From positions 404,867-468,866 of the forward strand of contig JAMXDE010000049.1 in the NCBI GenBank assembly GCA_026770025.1: a stretch of DNA of 64,000 nucleotides, read 5' to 3'. Source of the stretch: Craspedostauros australis (lineage: Eukaryota > Bacillariophyta > Bacillariophyceae > Mastogloiales > Achnanthaceae). Under the pieces are notes generated by a model that saw only the letters and a program-made list of their open reading frames with translations, did no database searches and was not told the origin of the DNA. Every line of letters starts with the position of its first letter. Position 1 is the first letter of the stretch. This document shows, piece by piece, positions 53,801-64,000 of the stretch. A program made the translations under genes and the position numbers.

Positions 53801-56800
53801 ATCAAGAACTCATCCAAGGAGATCAGCACGGTGAACTTGCATCGAATGCTCGGCCACGCGCCACTCGAACCATGAAGCGGACAGCCGCCCAATACAGATG
53901 GAAGATCATCGGCGAGATGCCGGTATGTCGCGACTGCGCGGTCGCGAACGCAAGAGTGAAGAATATTCCGAAGGCAACGATTCCAAGAGCAACTCGCCGC
54001 GGCGAACGTCTGTTCATTGACATTAATTACACTAAACACATAAGCTTCGGAGAAAAACGCTACTGGGCCCTGATCGTGGACGACTGCTCGGATCACTGCT
54101 GGAGTTTCTTTCTCAAGAACAAAAGTGATCAACCAGGATACATCAAACGATTCGTCCAGACGATCAAATCACAGACTGGTGACCAACAGATCATCTTCCG
54201 AGGTGATAACAGCAGAGAGAACAAATCCACGCAGGATACTCTCATCGATGCAGGACTCAACGTGAAATTCGAATTCACGGCATCGAACACGCCGCAACAG
54301 AACGGTAGAGTGGAACGCAAGTTCGCGTACCTCTATATCAAGATCCGCTCCATGCTCAATGGAGCACAGCTCAACGAAGAATATAGGCATGGCCTGTGGG
54401 CAGCTGCTGCGAGCACTGCCACTGCCATCGCCAACATCACCGTAGCGAAGAATCAGAAAGAGTCACCACATCGACAATTCTTTGGCAACGATCCACCATA
54501 TGCGGACGCACTCCGCATTTTCGGAGAGGTGGGTGTTGTGAAGACTACCTACGGCGGGATCACCGCCAAACTCAAGAATAGAGGAGAAGAGATGGTATTC
54601 ATTGGGTGTGCACACCAACATGCATCAGGGGTCTACAACATGTACAGACCATCGACCAAGTCACTGATCTGCTCATGTGACATCAAGTGGCTCAACCAAT
54701 CATACGGACAGTTCCGTGGCTGGGCACCAGCACCAAACATATCCAGCGAAGCAGGAACGACGGACGCAGACGGCTTCACAACCATCGGACGGAAGGGAGC
54801 AATGCCAAGGACGGCGATGCGTCGAACATCAGAAGCGAAGAGAGTATCTTTCGCTGGCACGAACAAGTATCACATCCTATCAGATAGCGACGATGAGGAT
54901 GATGAGGATGATGAGGATGATGGAGTAGTGACTCAACTAAGTCATAACGACGAGGAAGATCGGAGCGAATCCAATCATGAGGATGACGAGATCACACCAT
55001 CCGGCGACGAAGCCGACGATGACACAGGCGTCACTCCTCCAAATACACCAGTGAGGTCTACACATGACGTACCATCCAGACCTCCACCCAACAAACCAAA
55101 CAAACGTGACATAGCTAGAAAGGAGAGAATCCGACGTCATGAAGCACGAGACAGGAAGGGAGAAGCTAATCCTAAGTCAACTACAGGGAAGAGTACTCCC
55201 AGAGCTCTGCGTGAGCTCGCAGACTTCAACGAACGAGGTCGAAAGGAGGAAGGCTATGAGAGCAAGTCATCATCCAATGACGATAGTGACGAACTGAGCG
55301 ATGAGATAACCGACGAGTCCAACAACGAAACTACAGATGACGAAGAAATCGAAGACAAAGATGAAGAGATCGAGATCACTCACCATAGCACAACAGGACT
55401 ATACGGAATGAATGCAATCATCACCGAGGCACCAATGATCGACATCGGATTGTCAATGCAGGACGAGAACAAGGAACAAGAGAAGCACATCGAACCAACG
55501 ACATTCAATGGAGCCTTCAATCATCCAGATCCCATCCATCAAAAGGGATATCGAGCAGCCATCAAGAAGGAGTTCGACTCCATGAACACACAAAAGGTGT
55601 ACAGCAAGATCAAACGATACGCCATCCCACGCGGCCGCAGATGCTGCAAATGCAAATGGGTCTTCAAGCTGAAACGCGACGGCACACATCGAGCACGGCT
55701 CGTTGCATGTGGCAAATCACAAATCGCAGGAGTAGACTTCCAAGAGCATTACTCACCCGTCATCCATGACGTGACCTATCGGGTCATGATGGTGATCATG
55801 CTGATCAAGAAGATGGACTGCGCACTCGTCGATGTCGTAATGGCATTCCTACATGGAGACCTCGACAAGGAGATCTACATGAACTGTCCCAACGGGATGG
55901 ATCATCAAGCAGACGAAGCCCTGACCCTACACAAGCCAATCTACGGACTTGTGCAGAGCGCCAGGCAATGGTTCAAGATGTTGGTATCGACCCTCAAGAA
56001 TATCAACTTCGAACAGAGCACGGCAGACCCGTGCCTGTTCTACAGGAAGACGAACGAAGGAAGCATGATCGTGGCCATCTACGTGGACGATTGCTTCTGT
56101 TGCGGAGACTCCAAGGCACTGGAGACATTCCTGAAGGACATCCAAGGCAGCAAAATCAAGGTGACAATCGAGCGCGGACTCGGAGACTACCTCAGCTGCA
56201 ACATTGAGCTGAACCATGACAAGACCAAAGCAACATTACGTCAACCACACCTCATCCGACATCTCATCGAAGAATTCGGAACCAAGGTTGAGAAGATGCA
56301 ACGCTATGGGACACCAGGAACCCCGGGTCAAATCATCGTACGACCATCCGAAGATAACAGACTACAGAAGGTCGGACCGGAAGAACATGCCGAATACCGC
56401 CAAGGCGTCGGTATGCTGCTCTTCCTCATCAAGCACTCGCGACCAGATATCGCGAACCCTGTGAGGGAACTCTCCAAGGTATTGATCGGGCCCACCAAGG
56501 CCACAATGAAGGAGATGTATCGGATCATCAAGTATGTGATCGATACAAAGGACCATGGATTGAAGATCCATCCAGCACGTCCAGACGATGACGGCTGGGA
56601 CATGGAGCTCTTCTGCGATAGCGAATATGCAGGAGACAAGAACACGAGAATCAGCGTAGGAGGGTTCATCCTATACCTGTGCAAGGTGCCAATCCTTTGG
56701 CGATCCAAGGCACAGAAGGCCGTCACACTCAGCTCATCCGAAGCAGACTACGTTGACCTTTCCGAAGCAGCAAAGGAGATCTTCTTTGTCATGCAGCTAC

Positions 56801-57078
56801 TCGAAAGTGTGGGCGTCCCAGTGAAGACACCGATCAAGGTCCGCCTGGACAACATCGGAGCAATCTTCATCGCCAAGAACCCATCGACATCCCAACGATC
56901 GCGGCACATCGACGTGCGCCATCACTACGTGAGGAACATGGTAATCAACAAAACCATCGAAATCATTTTCGTCAAATCCGAGCAGAACACAAGCGACGGA
57001 TTCACCAAGAACATCAAGGCCGACTTACAACGTGAACACGAAAAGTTGTACCTTGATACATCAAGAACATTCGAATGA
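50874..57078 (+). pseudogene. Copia gag-pol of element C, two frameshifts
   Basis: Homologous end to end to the ORF of A. Frame 1 runs 50874 to about 52798 (Gag, both zinc knuckles, acidic region), frame 2 from there to about 53868 (rest of the unassigned region, protease LADSGALCH, start of integrase), frame 3 from 53872 to 57078 (integrase, RT, RNase H). Each break fits a single-base deletion relative to A, the second inside CTCGAACCATG against CTCGAGACCATG. Catalytic triads are still readable, but RT has VVMAFLHGD for VVTAFLHGD and RNase H has SEADYVDLSEA for SEAEYVALSEA. Could still be mobilised in trans by A if its LTRs are recognised. Confidence 0.93.
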
Positions 57079-57090
57079 CCGAATGCACAT

Positions 57091-57098
57091 AGGAAGGG
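57091..57098 (+). promoter_or_regulatory. Polypurine tract of element C
   Basis: AGGAAGGG, identical to that of element A, directly before the 3' LTR. Confidence 0.85.
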
Positions 57099-57892
57099 TG
57101 TCGAGATGTACATGTGAGTATATGTCGAGATGTACGTGTATATGTGCATCGTTCACCTGCTATTCTCTTATACATGTATGGACGGTACAACTACATTCGT
57201 GTTGATAATATGCTGTAAATTGGCAAAACCACAGTGGAAATGGAACACAGAAACATGAGGAGAATTTCTGGAGGAAATGTTGCAATCAATGATTTCTGAG
57301 AGAATCAAGAATATCGTCCGTCCATCCATCAATGGAAACGTATGGTATCGAGCGAGCCTCGATGTACTTCCCAACAAAACTTCAAATGACAACATCCTCA
57401 TCAAGCCATCGACATCATCGATGGAACGTGACATCTGGAGGAACAGGAAGACGTCAGCTGAAGTCGAAAGGATGTCATCATGTCACCACATTGACATCTG
57501 TCTCCATGTCAGAAGCAGAAAGTGAAGATCCGATGACCGAAGGGCATCAAGATTGTGGATACACGAGGAGGAGTTCAAGTGGCAAGCACTCATGGAGTGG
57601 CAAGCCAGTAGTGAATGAACGAAGTGTCGAATGCGGAGTACACATTGAACACAGAGTATCGTGTAGCATGAACACACAACATTGAGAGAGAGAGAGAATA
57701 CGAATAGCAGTGAGAGAGCATCTCGTGTACTGACTCGTAGTCGGAGACCCAATCTACGAAACAGATAGATATGCCAAGAGCATCGGGCAAGAGAACAGAG
57801 ACATCAAGAGGATCGGAGTGCTCAAGTAATGAAATATCAAACAGAATGACTATCCACGATCGTAGGCTTCCGAGGTCTGGAACTTGCCAACA
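57099..57892 (+). repeat. 3' LTR of element C
   Basis: 794 bp, TGTCGAG...GCCAACA; visibly diverged from both pieces of the 5' LTR and from the LTRs of A. Confidence 0.92.
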
Positions 57893-58107
57893 GCTTGTCA
57901 CTCCAAGTCGTTGTGGCATACGTGTTTTCACTTCAGCTATTTTTCGACCTATGGTAATTGCCATTATTACCGTTGCTCCCTGTGAGTTGAGGCCAAACGC
58001 AGCGCCAGCGGTTTGCGACCCGCAGACAAAGAGGGGCAGTCCCATCCGCACACAATTCGCCGCTTCATCAAATGGAGTGGCCACGTTCATCGTCGTCACG
58101 ACCACAA
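57893..58107 (-). other. Flank of element C; open frame of unknown origin
   Basis: A minus-strand frame running from the minisatellite reads ATPFDEAANCVRMGLPLF, CGSQTAGAAFGLNSQG and RKIAEVKTRMPQRLG before entering the LTR. It looks protein-like but I recognise no family, and both ends are repeats. Possibly the end of an older gene cut by C. Confidence 0.3.
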
Positions 58108-58196
58108 CAACAGCGACGGCAGCAAGGCGGCGATAGCAACAAAAGTGAAAGCAACGCCAGCGAAAGCAGCGACAGCGGCGGCAAAAGCAACCATGG

Positions 58197-59270
58197 CAAA
58201 AGCAATGGCAGTGAAAGCAATGGCGGCGAAGCAATGGCGGCGAAGCAATGGCGGTGAAGCAATGGCGGCGAAGCAATGGCGGCGAAGCAATGGCGATGGA
58301 GCCATGGCGGTGAAGCAATGGTGGCGAAGCAATGGCGGCGAAGCAATGGCGATGGAGTGATGGCGGTTGAAGCAATGGCGGCGAAGCAATGGCGATGGAG
58401 CGATGGCGGTGAAGCAATGGCGGCGAAGCAATGGCGATGGAGCAATGGCGGCGAAGCAATGGCGATGGAGCGATGGCGGTGAAGCAATGGCAGCGAAGCA
58501 ATGGCGATGGAGCGATGGCGGTGAAGCAATGGCGGCGAAGCAATGGCGATGGAGCGATGGCGGTGAAGCAATGGCGGCGAAGCAATGGCGATGGAGCGAT
58601 GGCGGCGAAGCAATGGCGATGGAGCGATGGCGGTGAAGCAATGGCGATGGAGCGATGGCGGTGAAGCAATGGCAGCGAAGCAATGGCGATGGAGCGATGG
58701 CGGTGAAGCAATGGCGGCGAAGCAATGGCGATGGAGCGATGCGGTGAAGCAATGGCGGCGAAGCAATGGCGATGGAGTGATGGCGGTGAAGCAATGGCAG
58801 CGAAGCAATGGCGATGGAGCGATGGCGGTGAAGCAATGGCGGTGAAGCAATGGCGATGGAGTGATGGCGGTGAAGCAATGGCGGTGAAGCAATGGCGGCG
58901 AAGCAATGGCGATGGAGCGATGGCGGCGAAGCAATGGCAGCGAAGCAATGGCGATGGAGCGATGGCGGTGAAGCAATGGCGGCGAAGCAATGGCGATGGA
59001 GCGATGGCGGTGAAGCAATGGCGATGGAGCGATGGCGGTGAAGCAATGGCGGCGAAGCAATGGCGATGGAGCGATGGCGGTGAAGCAATGGCAGCGAAGC
59101 AATGGCGATGGAGCGATGGCGGTGAAGCAATGGCAGCGAAAGCAATGGCGATGGAGCGATGGCGGTGAAGCAATGGCAGCGAAGCAATGGCGATGGAGCG
59201 ATGGCGGTGAAGCAATGGCGGCCGAAGCAATGGCGATGGAGCGATGGCGGTGAAGCAATGGCGGCGAAAA
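58197..59270 (+). repeat. 14-bp minisatellite arranged in 42-bp blocks
   Basis: About 76 monomers of three types: GCAATGGCGGCGAA, GCAATGGCGATGGA and GCGATGGCGGTGAA, mostly in that order, giving 42-bp blocks. Degenerate edges extend to about 58108 and 59335. Because 14 is not a multiple of 3, each frame reads a 14-residue repeat. On the minus strand all three frames stay open across nearly the whole array (396-546 codons); on the plus strand they are broken into frames of up to 147 codons. Confidence 0.95.
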
Positions 59271-59335
59271 CGATGCCGGCGAAGCGACAGCAGCGAAGCG
59301 ACAGCAGCGACAGTAACGGTAACAGTAACGGTAGC

Positions 59336-60143
59336 AACAATATCAAGGTTTGTAGTAGATCAACCTTGAACCATCAAACCAACTTGATTCTTGATGCTTA
59401 TAGATATGTATACAATAGACTGGTAAACAAGACAAGAAGAGAGGCGGGATATGGATACAAATGTAGAATAACATAGACTGCCAAAATCACTCCAAATTGT
59501 TTGCTCAACTGTTCACAACTCTGATGGTATGCTTCTCCTGGGGCAGACCCATCAATGATTGTGCGATTGATTTCATCAAAGGAGACAGCTGCCTGTGCAT
59601 TCAGTATAGTCGAAGCTCCATTTGTCAACTTTCTGCTCCACTGGTCCCAGTATCGAAAAATGTCGCAGATGACATGTTGCAGATGGTATGTTTGACGCTC
59701 GGTTTGTCTGGGACAGCTGCTCATTTTGATGACGCCCACAGGGCACATCACTTTGGAAAATGCAGACATTGTGTGCATACAAGTACTGGCCTCTCAGGTG
59801 TGCTGTGTGCCTTTCCACCATCATTGTCCTCCTCCTTCTCTTCGTTGTGTCTGTTGCAATCTCTCAGGCTGCGGTTCTTGGGGCTGTCCTGTTCCTCGTC
59901 ACATGTCCAGAAACACCCAGCAAGCACCGATTCCAACAGTATCTTCGATTGTATATATCAATCCACCCATCGCCCTCCTTCGTTTGCCCTGCCACCACCT
60001 TTGGATCATGAGCCACCCACGCCCAAAATCTCCCGCCAACACCCACCAGCCTTTCGCCAAAGGTTCACCGTCCCTCTCGAAGGTCGCGATGTCCACTCTC
60101 CTCGCCAGGGGCTCAACCCTATGCTCTCCCCTTCGTACCATCG
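59336..60143. other. Between minisatellite and terminal relic
   Basis: No clear gene. A minus-strand frame (59398-59778) with FDEINRTIIDGSAPGEAYHQ reads like coding sequence but has no recognised family. A plus-strand frame (59497-60168) is Ser/Pro/His-rich at its end. Confidence 0.35.
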
Positions 60144-63100
60144 GTGTCTCATGACCAATCTAGGATGATTGCACCAGTGGCACGCTTTGTACCATCCCCA
60201 CCCCTCGCCAACTACCCAACCCATTCTCTACGGTCCAACCCCTGCGTCCCCTCCAACGCATGCAACTACAACTATCCCACAGGAGGTGGGCACTACAACG
60301 CTGCGATGCCAACTGTTGGGTATGATGCAACTTGCATTCTGCTTTCGTTGGCATCCCAAACTACCCCATGCCACCTATGGTTGCCACGCCTGCTCCATAC
60401 GGTAACCTCTCCAATGCCACCAATCGCACACGGCATGCCCAATCACCTGCTTTGGCAACTTGAAATGTCCAGATGTGGTATCGTGTTCTGCGGTTGCTGC
60501 AATCCGGCATATGCAAGACTCTCGTTCTGCCCGCAATGTGGAGCAAACCATGAAGGAGCTGGGTGGGTGGGCTTTGCCCCAGATGATCGCCAATCAAACC
60601 ACTCCGAAACGGCACCTCGTCCGCATGTCCAAGCGAATCGCAGCGTTGTCATGTCTGCTCCAGTCCCAACCAGCATTGACAACAATTGCAATGGTGATAC
60701 AATGATAGGTGACACCATCATCAACAAACGAAGCCTCAGCCCCTGGATGGCCAACCTGGACAAAGGATATGGCTGCAAAACAGAAGCTCCTATCCCTCTT
60801 CGGGATGGCTGGCAGAGATCCAGGCGTGCTGAGGAACTTCCCAAAGGGCGGATACCCAGGGATTTCGACCCAAGGCCAACAGATATCATTGGGATTCCAT
60901 GGAACAAGCATGGGAAGAGCATGTTTCCATCTTTTGGGATGCAGCTGCCCCCAAACACCAAGGCTCCACCCCAACTGTGTGATGCCATCAAGTATTGTCC
61001 AACATGGACAAGGCTCTCCCTCCTGCAGGATTGTTGGAGACTGTCTGTCACTTTGCCTTCTTTGGAAATGACGACTTCTCTAAAGCTGCACGTGCAATGC
61101 TGGCATGCAAATGTGGTGCCATAGAATGCAAGCGCATCTTGCAATTTCACCATCATGCCCTGCCAGCAGAAGAACAAGCCAAGGTCGCCAACACTCGAAT
61201 CACCATGCGCCGAGAAAAGCACAGTCAATTCAAGGATTTGGCGACACGCTTCTATCTGGAAGTCAATTCCAAAAATAAAGCGACCGTACCGTCCACCTGA
61301 AGACTCCCTCAAGAATGCATCTCATACATCACAACCATCGGGCACTACAAGGGTGGCAGATCGCGTACTGTGATGCTCGATGGCATTGTCTATGATAACT
61401 TGCCAATCTTTGTTTCGCGACAGTACTCCTCCAAGGGAACTGTTTCCGTGACTACATCAAGGGCAATGAGAATGCAGTCGGCTTTCCCACCTTCCACGAC
61501 CTCCTCAAGCTGCTGACAAGATGTGGCACTTCACCACACCGCCTTGTCCTCCTACTACATGGACATGTCGAACGTCATTACTGAATTCAAACTCATGATG
61601 GAAAGGATCTTGGAATTACTCCCTGACATCGACGCAACCACAGATCTTCGCGCTGAAGTTTCCATGCTGGTGGACGATGCTGATGCTACTTTCACCTTTG
61701 TGAGATGGGAGTATACCAACTCCCATATGCAAGTGAGTGTGATGATGACCATCTCCACTCTGCAACATTTGCTCTCACCGAAGGTGATCGGCAGCCATCG
61801 AAGCACGTCTGCAAGAAGTGTGCTGCTGCCATGACATTTTTCCGATCCGCGCCAAGAAAGCCGTCGAAACTGCCAGGCAATGGATTACAGATGACAATTT
61901 TTTTGGAGGAGGTGGAAACGATGCCACGTGCAGGCGACTTCTGCACGTGATCAGATGAGAAATCTACATGGCTCAATCGGATCAGGGCGATGTGAGCAGT
62001 TAAAGCAAATGTGAGCAAAACAACCAATACTTGATGACCCCACCCCATGCATGGTCGCCACAATTGACCACAAGTGCAAGCTCCTCCCCACAGCAAATGA
62101 AGAGACCAAGTGAGAAAAGCAGGAATGTCACTTCTGGGTGTGATGACAGTCATCTTCGCGGATGGAAGATTTGAACATTCGATTCATCGACCTGCTCATT
62201 GAGGGGCGTTCTACACAAGACACTCTACAGGTTGCTGGTGCACTGAAGCTCCTACCTCAGAGACATTCTACCCAAACTACACAATGGTCTCGAGGAGGTC
62301 ATCTTTCAGAGTGACAACGCCAGCTGCTTCGCAAGCCCGTCATCCATCCGACTTATCCACGGTCTCAACAGAGGTGAGCATGGGGTCTGCATTCGACATG
62401 AAGGGGTATGATAAGAAGCATCCCATTGCTGCTATCAAGCTCAAATCCAAGTCCAAAAATCGAAAGCAGCACGACAATCGCTGTCAATACCATCGACGCT
62501 GTCACAACTACCACATCTACAAGTACAGCTGATGACACTGCTGCTACCGCAATAGCCACATCTGCAAGTACAGCTCGCGGTATCGAGGCAACCATGAGGA
62601 CAAACTGTTGGCATCATCACCAAGGTCAACAAGAGCACGAAACGCCCAATCAAGGCAAAATGCGGAAGAAAGGCGAAGAAGGGCTGTGGGAAGGAAGCCT
62701 GTTGCGAAAACGCCAGAACAAAAAACACGAGGCGAAGAGAATGGCGCAGAGAGCAAAACACAGACGCATCAAATCCAACGCGTTTTGTTCGCGAAGCGAA
62801 AAGTGAGGACAAGCCATCAAGAAACCGCGGATACAACGCCACCATCCCCAAAACTACCCAAAAATCACGCAGTGGCTGTTCACAGAAGCCCAGACCGGCA
62901 AGAGTCCAGTGGATGGCCACTTTGGCATCGTGGGCAACGTTCTAAGACGAGCCATCAACCGCACAAAGGGCGCAAAGGGGTTGACATAGAAGGTATCTAC
63001 ACCAACCTCATCAAGCACAAGATCAAGGGGACAATAATTGTGCTTGGCATGCTGGCAAGTTGAAGGGCACCACGTCATGCAATCCGATGGACTCGAAAAC

Positions 63101-63317
63101 AAGCCATTTCGAACAGAAGAGATTCCCTGCCGAGGTGTGCATCAGTGGACTTTCGCGATTGGCAGCGCTGTACTCACATCATCCTCTGGTGTCACCGAGC
63201 CCAGAGATCATCGATCAAGAAAAGCTGGACAGCTACGACATCCAAGACCTGCAAATACACTTCGAAAGCGACGAAATCAAAAGAGATCGAACCTGCCTTC
63301 GTGAAGACGCCAGGTGA
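60144..63317 (+). pseudogene. Many-times frameshifted relic, transposase-like
   Basis: Protein-like text runs along the plus strand in three alternating frames. Landmarks: a zinc-ribbon-like CGIVFCGCCNPAYARLSFC-PQCG (about 60475-60545); NDDFSKAARAMLACKCGAIE (about 61065); FRDYIKGNENAVGFPTFHDL (about 61450); MERILELLPDIDATTDLRAE (about 61600); KHVCKKCAAAM (about 61805); RDILPKLHNGLEEVIFQSDN then ASCF (about 62250-62325); FTEAQTGKSPVDGHFG and VGNVLRRAINRTKGAKG (about 62880-62975); then IYTNLIKHKIKGTIIV. The QSDNA and EAQ.GKSPVD.HFG pair resembles the catalytic part of RNase H-fold transposases seen in algae and animals (tentative). At least six frame changes. Ends not defined. Confidence 0.5.
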
Positions 63318-64000
63318 AGCCAAGTCTCTGCCAACATACGCAACACGCACGTCACGCGCTCGCGGCAAGCCTGATACTCCAAAAAGTGCTGTTCTTCGCA
63401 ATCTCGTCACAAATTGGGTCTTCGATTTCATCTCACAGCCACGCCCTGGCGACGAAGCCAACACTGTCACAGTTGAGCAGAAAGGTCGAGGCTCCTGACT
63501 TTGTCGAATCGGGTTGGCAATCACGTATACCAAAAAGGCGAGTACGAAAGCGACCACGAAGACAGCAGCCACGAAATCAACTGCAAATTCATCGTCATCA
63601 TCAGCAGCATCATCGGCGGCACCATCTGTATCAGCATCGCCAACTGTGAAATCGTCCATCGAATCCACCTGCCAAATCAACCGTGATGCACCCCAATGTG
63701 TCGTCCTCTTCGGAATCCAAACCATTGTGGGCATCCGAACCAAAAAATCAGGATGATGTCACACACGAAGAAGAAGAAGACGCCACAGCTATCTGAAAAG
63801 GTCCGAAAAGCTGCGTGCGAGGACATCGAAGAAAGCAAAGACAGAACTGACAGGATCACCTCGTATGCTTTGTATGAATGGTTGATGGAAAGGGTGATGA
63901 AGTATGATTGGGAGCAGAGGGTGTCAATCCAAGCCCCTTCTTCAAATCGTTCTGAGAAGTGGCGAGAAGAACGCCGAGTCCTCCACAGAATAGAATAATG
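63318..64000. other. Window end; probable continuation of the relic
   Basis: Short plus-strand frames with protein-like text (SAVLRNLVTNWVFDF at about 63380; QLSEKVRKAACEDIEESKDR at about 63790; TSYALYEWLMERVMKYDW at about 63860) in different frames. No recognised domain. Confidence 0.3.

Larger units (their letters stand above)
42582..57892 (+). mobile_element. Copia element C, family 1, degenerate; host of nested element B
   Basis: Same family as A. 5' LTR 42582-42680 plus 50064-50791, split by element B; 3' LTR 57099-57892 (794 bp). The two LTRs differ at many positions and by indels, unlike those of A and B, so C is older. The ORF is broken by two 1-bp deletions. Polypurine tract AGGAAGGG at 57091-57098. 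Flanks GCTCTC and GCTTGT do not form a clean target duplication. Confidence 0.92.

Noticed and set aside
58068..59346. Long His/Leu/Ser-rich minus-strand ORFs
   Set aside because: Pure by-product of the 14-bp minisatellite; all three frames are open, so none is favoured as a gene.

Overview
The window reads as nuclear DNA of a diatom, probably a pennate one (inference). Support: an ASAF-type plastid presequence on a CbbY-like phosphatase; a spliced gametolysin-like M11 protease with a Ser/Pro linker and Lys-Ser tail; a two-TM receptor of the kind diatoms fuse to nucleotide cyclase and phosphodiesterase domains; short GT-AG introns; and several Ty1/copia elements with a single gag-pol ORF. No bacterial operon, rRNA, tRNA or CRISPR was recognised.

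Layout. 1-1810: N-terminal half of a receptor-type nucleotide cyclase (minus), open at the window edge. 1811-7932: gene-poor, with one copy of a 243-bp dispersed repeat, a clean solo LTR (4617-5415, 6-bp TSD) and a frameshifted relic near 6 kb. 7933-27725 is the gene island: M11 metalloprotease (minus, 5 exons), ALKBH1-like dioxygenase (minus), an orphan piece of a cyclic-nucleotide phosphodiesterase (minus), a plastid CbbY-like HAD phosphatase (minus, 2 exons), a KYVPPHLR/SGNH-like protein (minus), an unknown low-complexity protein (plus, 2 exons) and a secreted Cys-rich protein of about 37 18-residue repeats (plus).

27.7-64 kb is repeat-dominated. Element A (31103-38980) is an apparently intact copia element with 801-bp LTRs that look identical, inserted into an already broken ORF. 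Element C (42582-57892), same family, is older, has two frameshifts, and has its 5' LTR split by element B (42681-50063), an intact copia of a second family on the minus strand. Left of C lie a decayed PIF/Harbinger-like transposase and a diverged inverted LTR tail. A 1.1-kb minisatellite of 14-bp monomers (about 58197-59270) keeps most frames open. The last 4 kb hold a many-times frameshifted relic with transposase-like motifs.

No gene cluster acting as one pathway is evident. The cyclase receptor and the phosphodiesterase piece belong to the same cyclic-nucleotide family type; the M11 protease and Cys-repeat protein both look exported. The clearest novel signals are a 12-bp palindrome CGTTTNNAAACG directly after the 5' LTR in two copia families, a long unassigned segment between Gag zinc knuckles and protease in both families, the 14-bp minisatellite, and the Cys-repeat protein.
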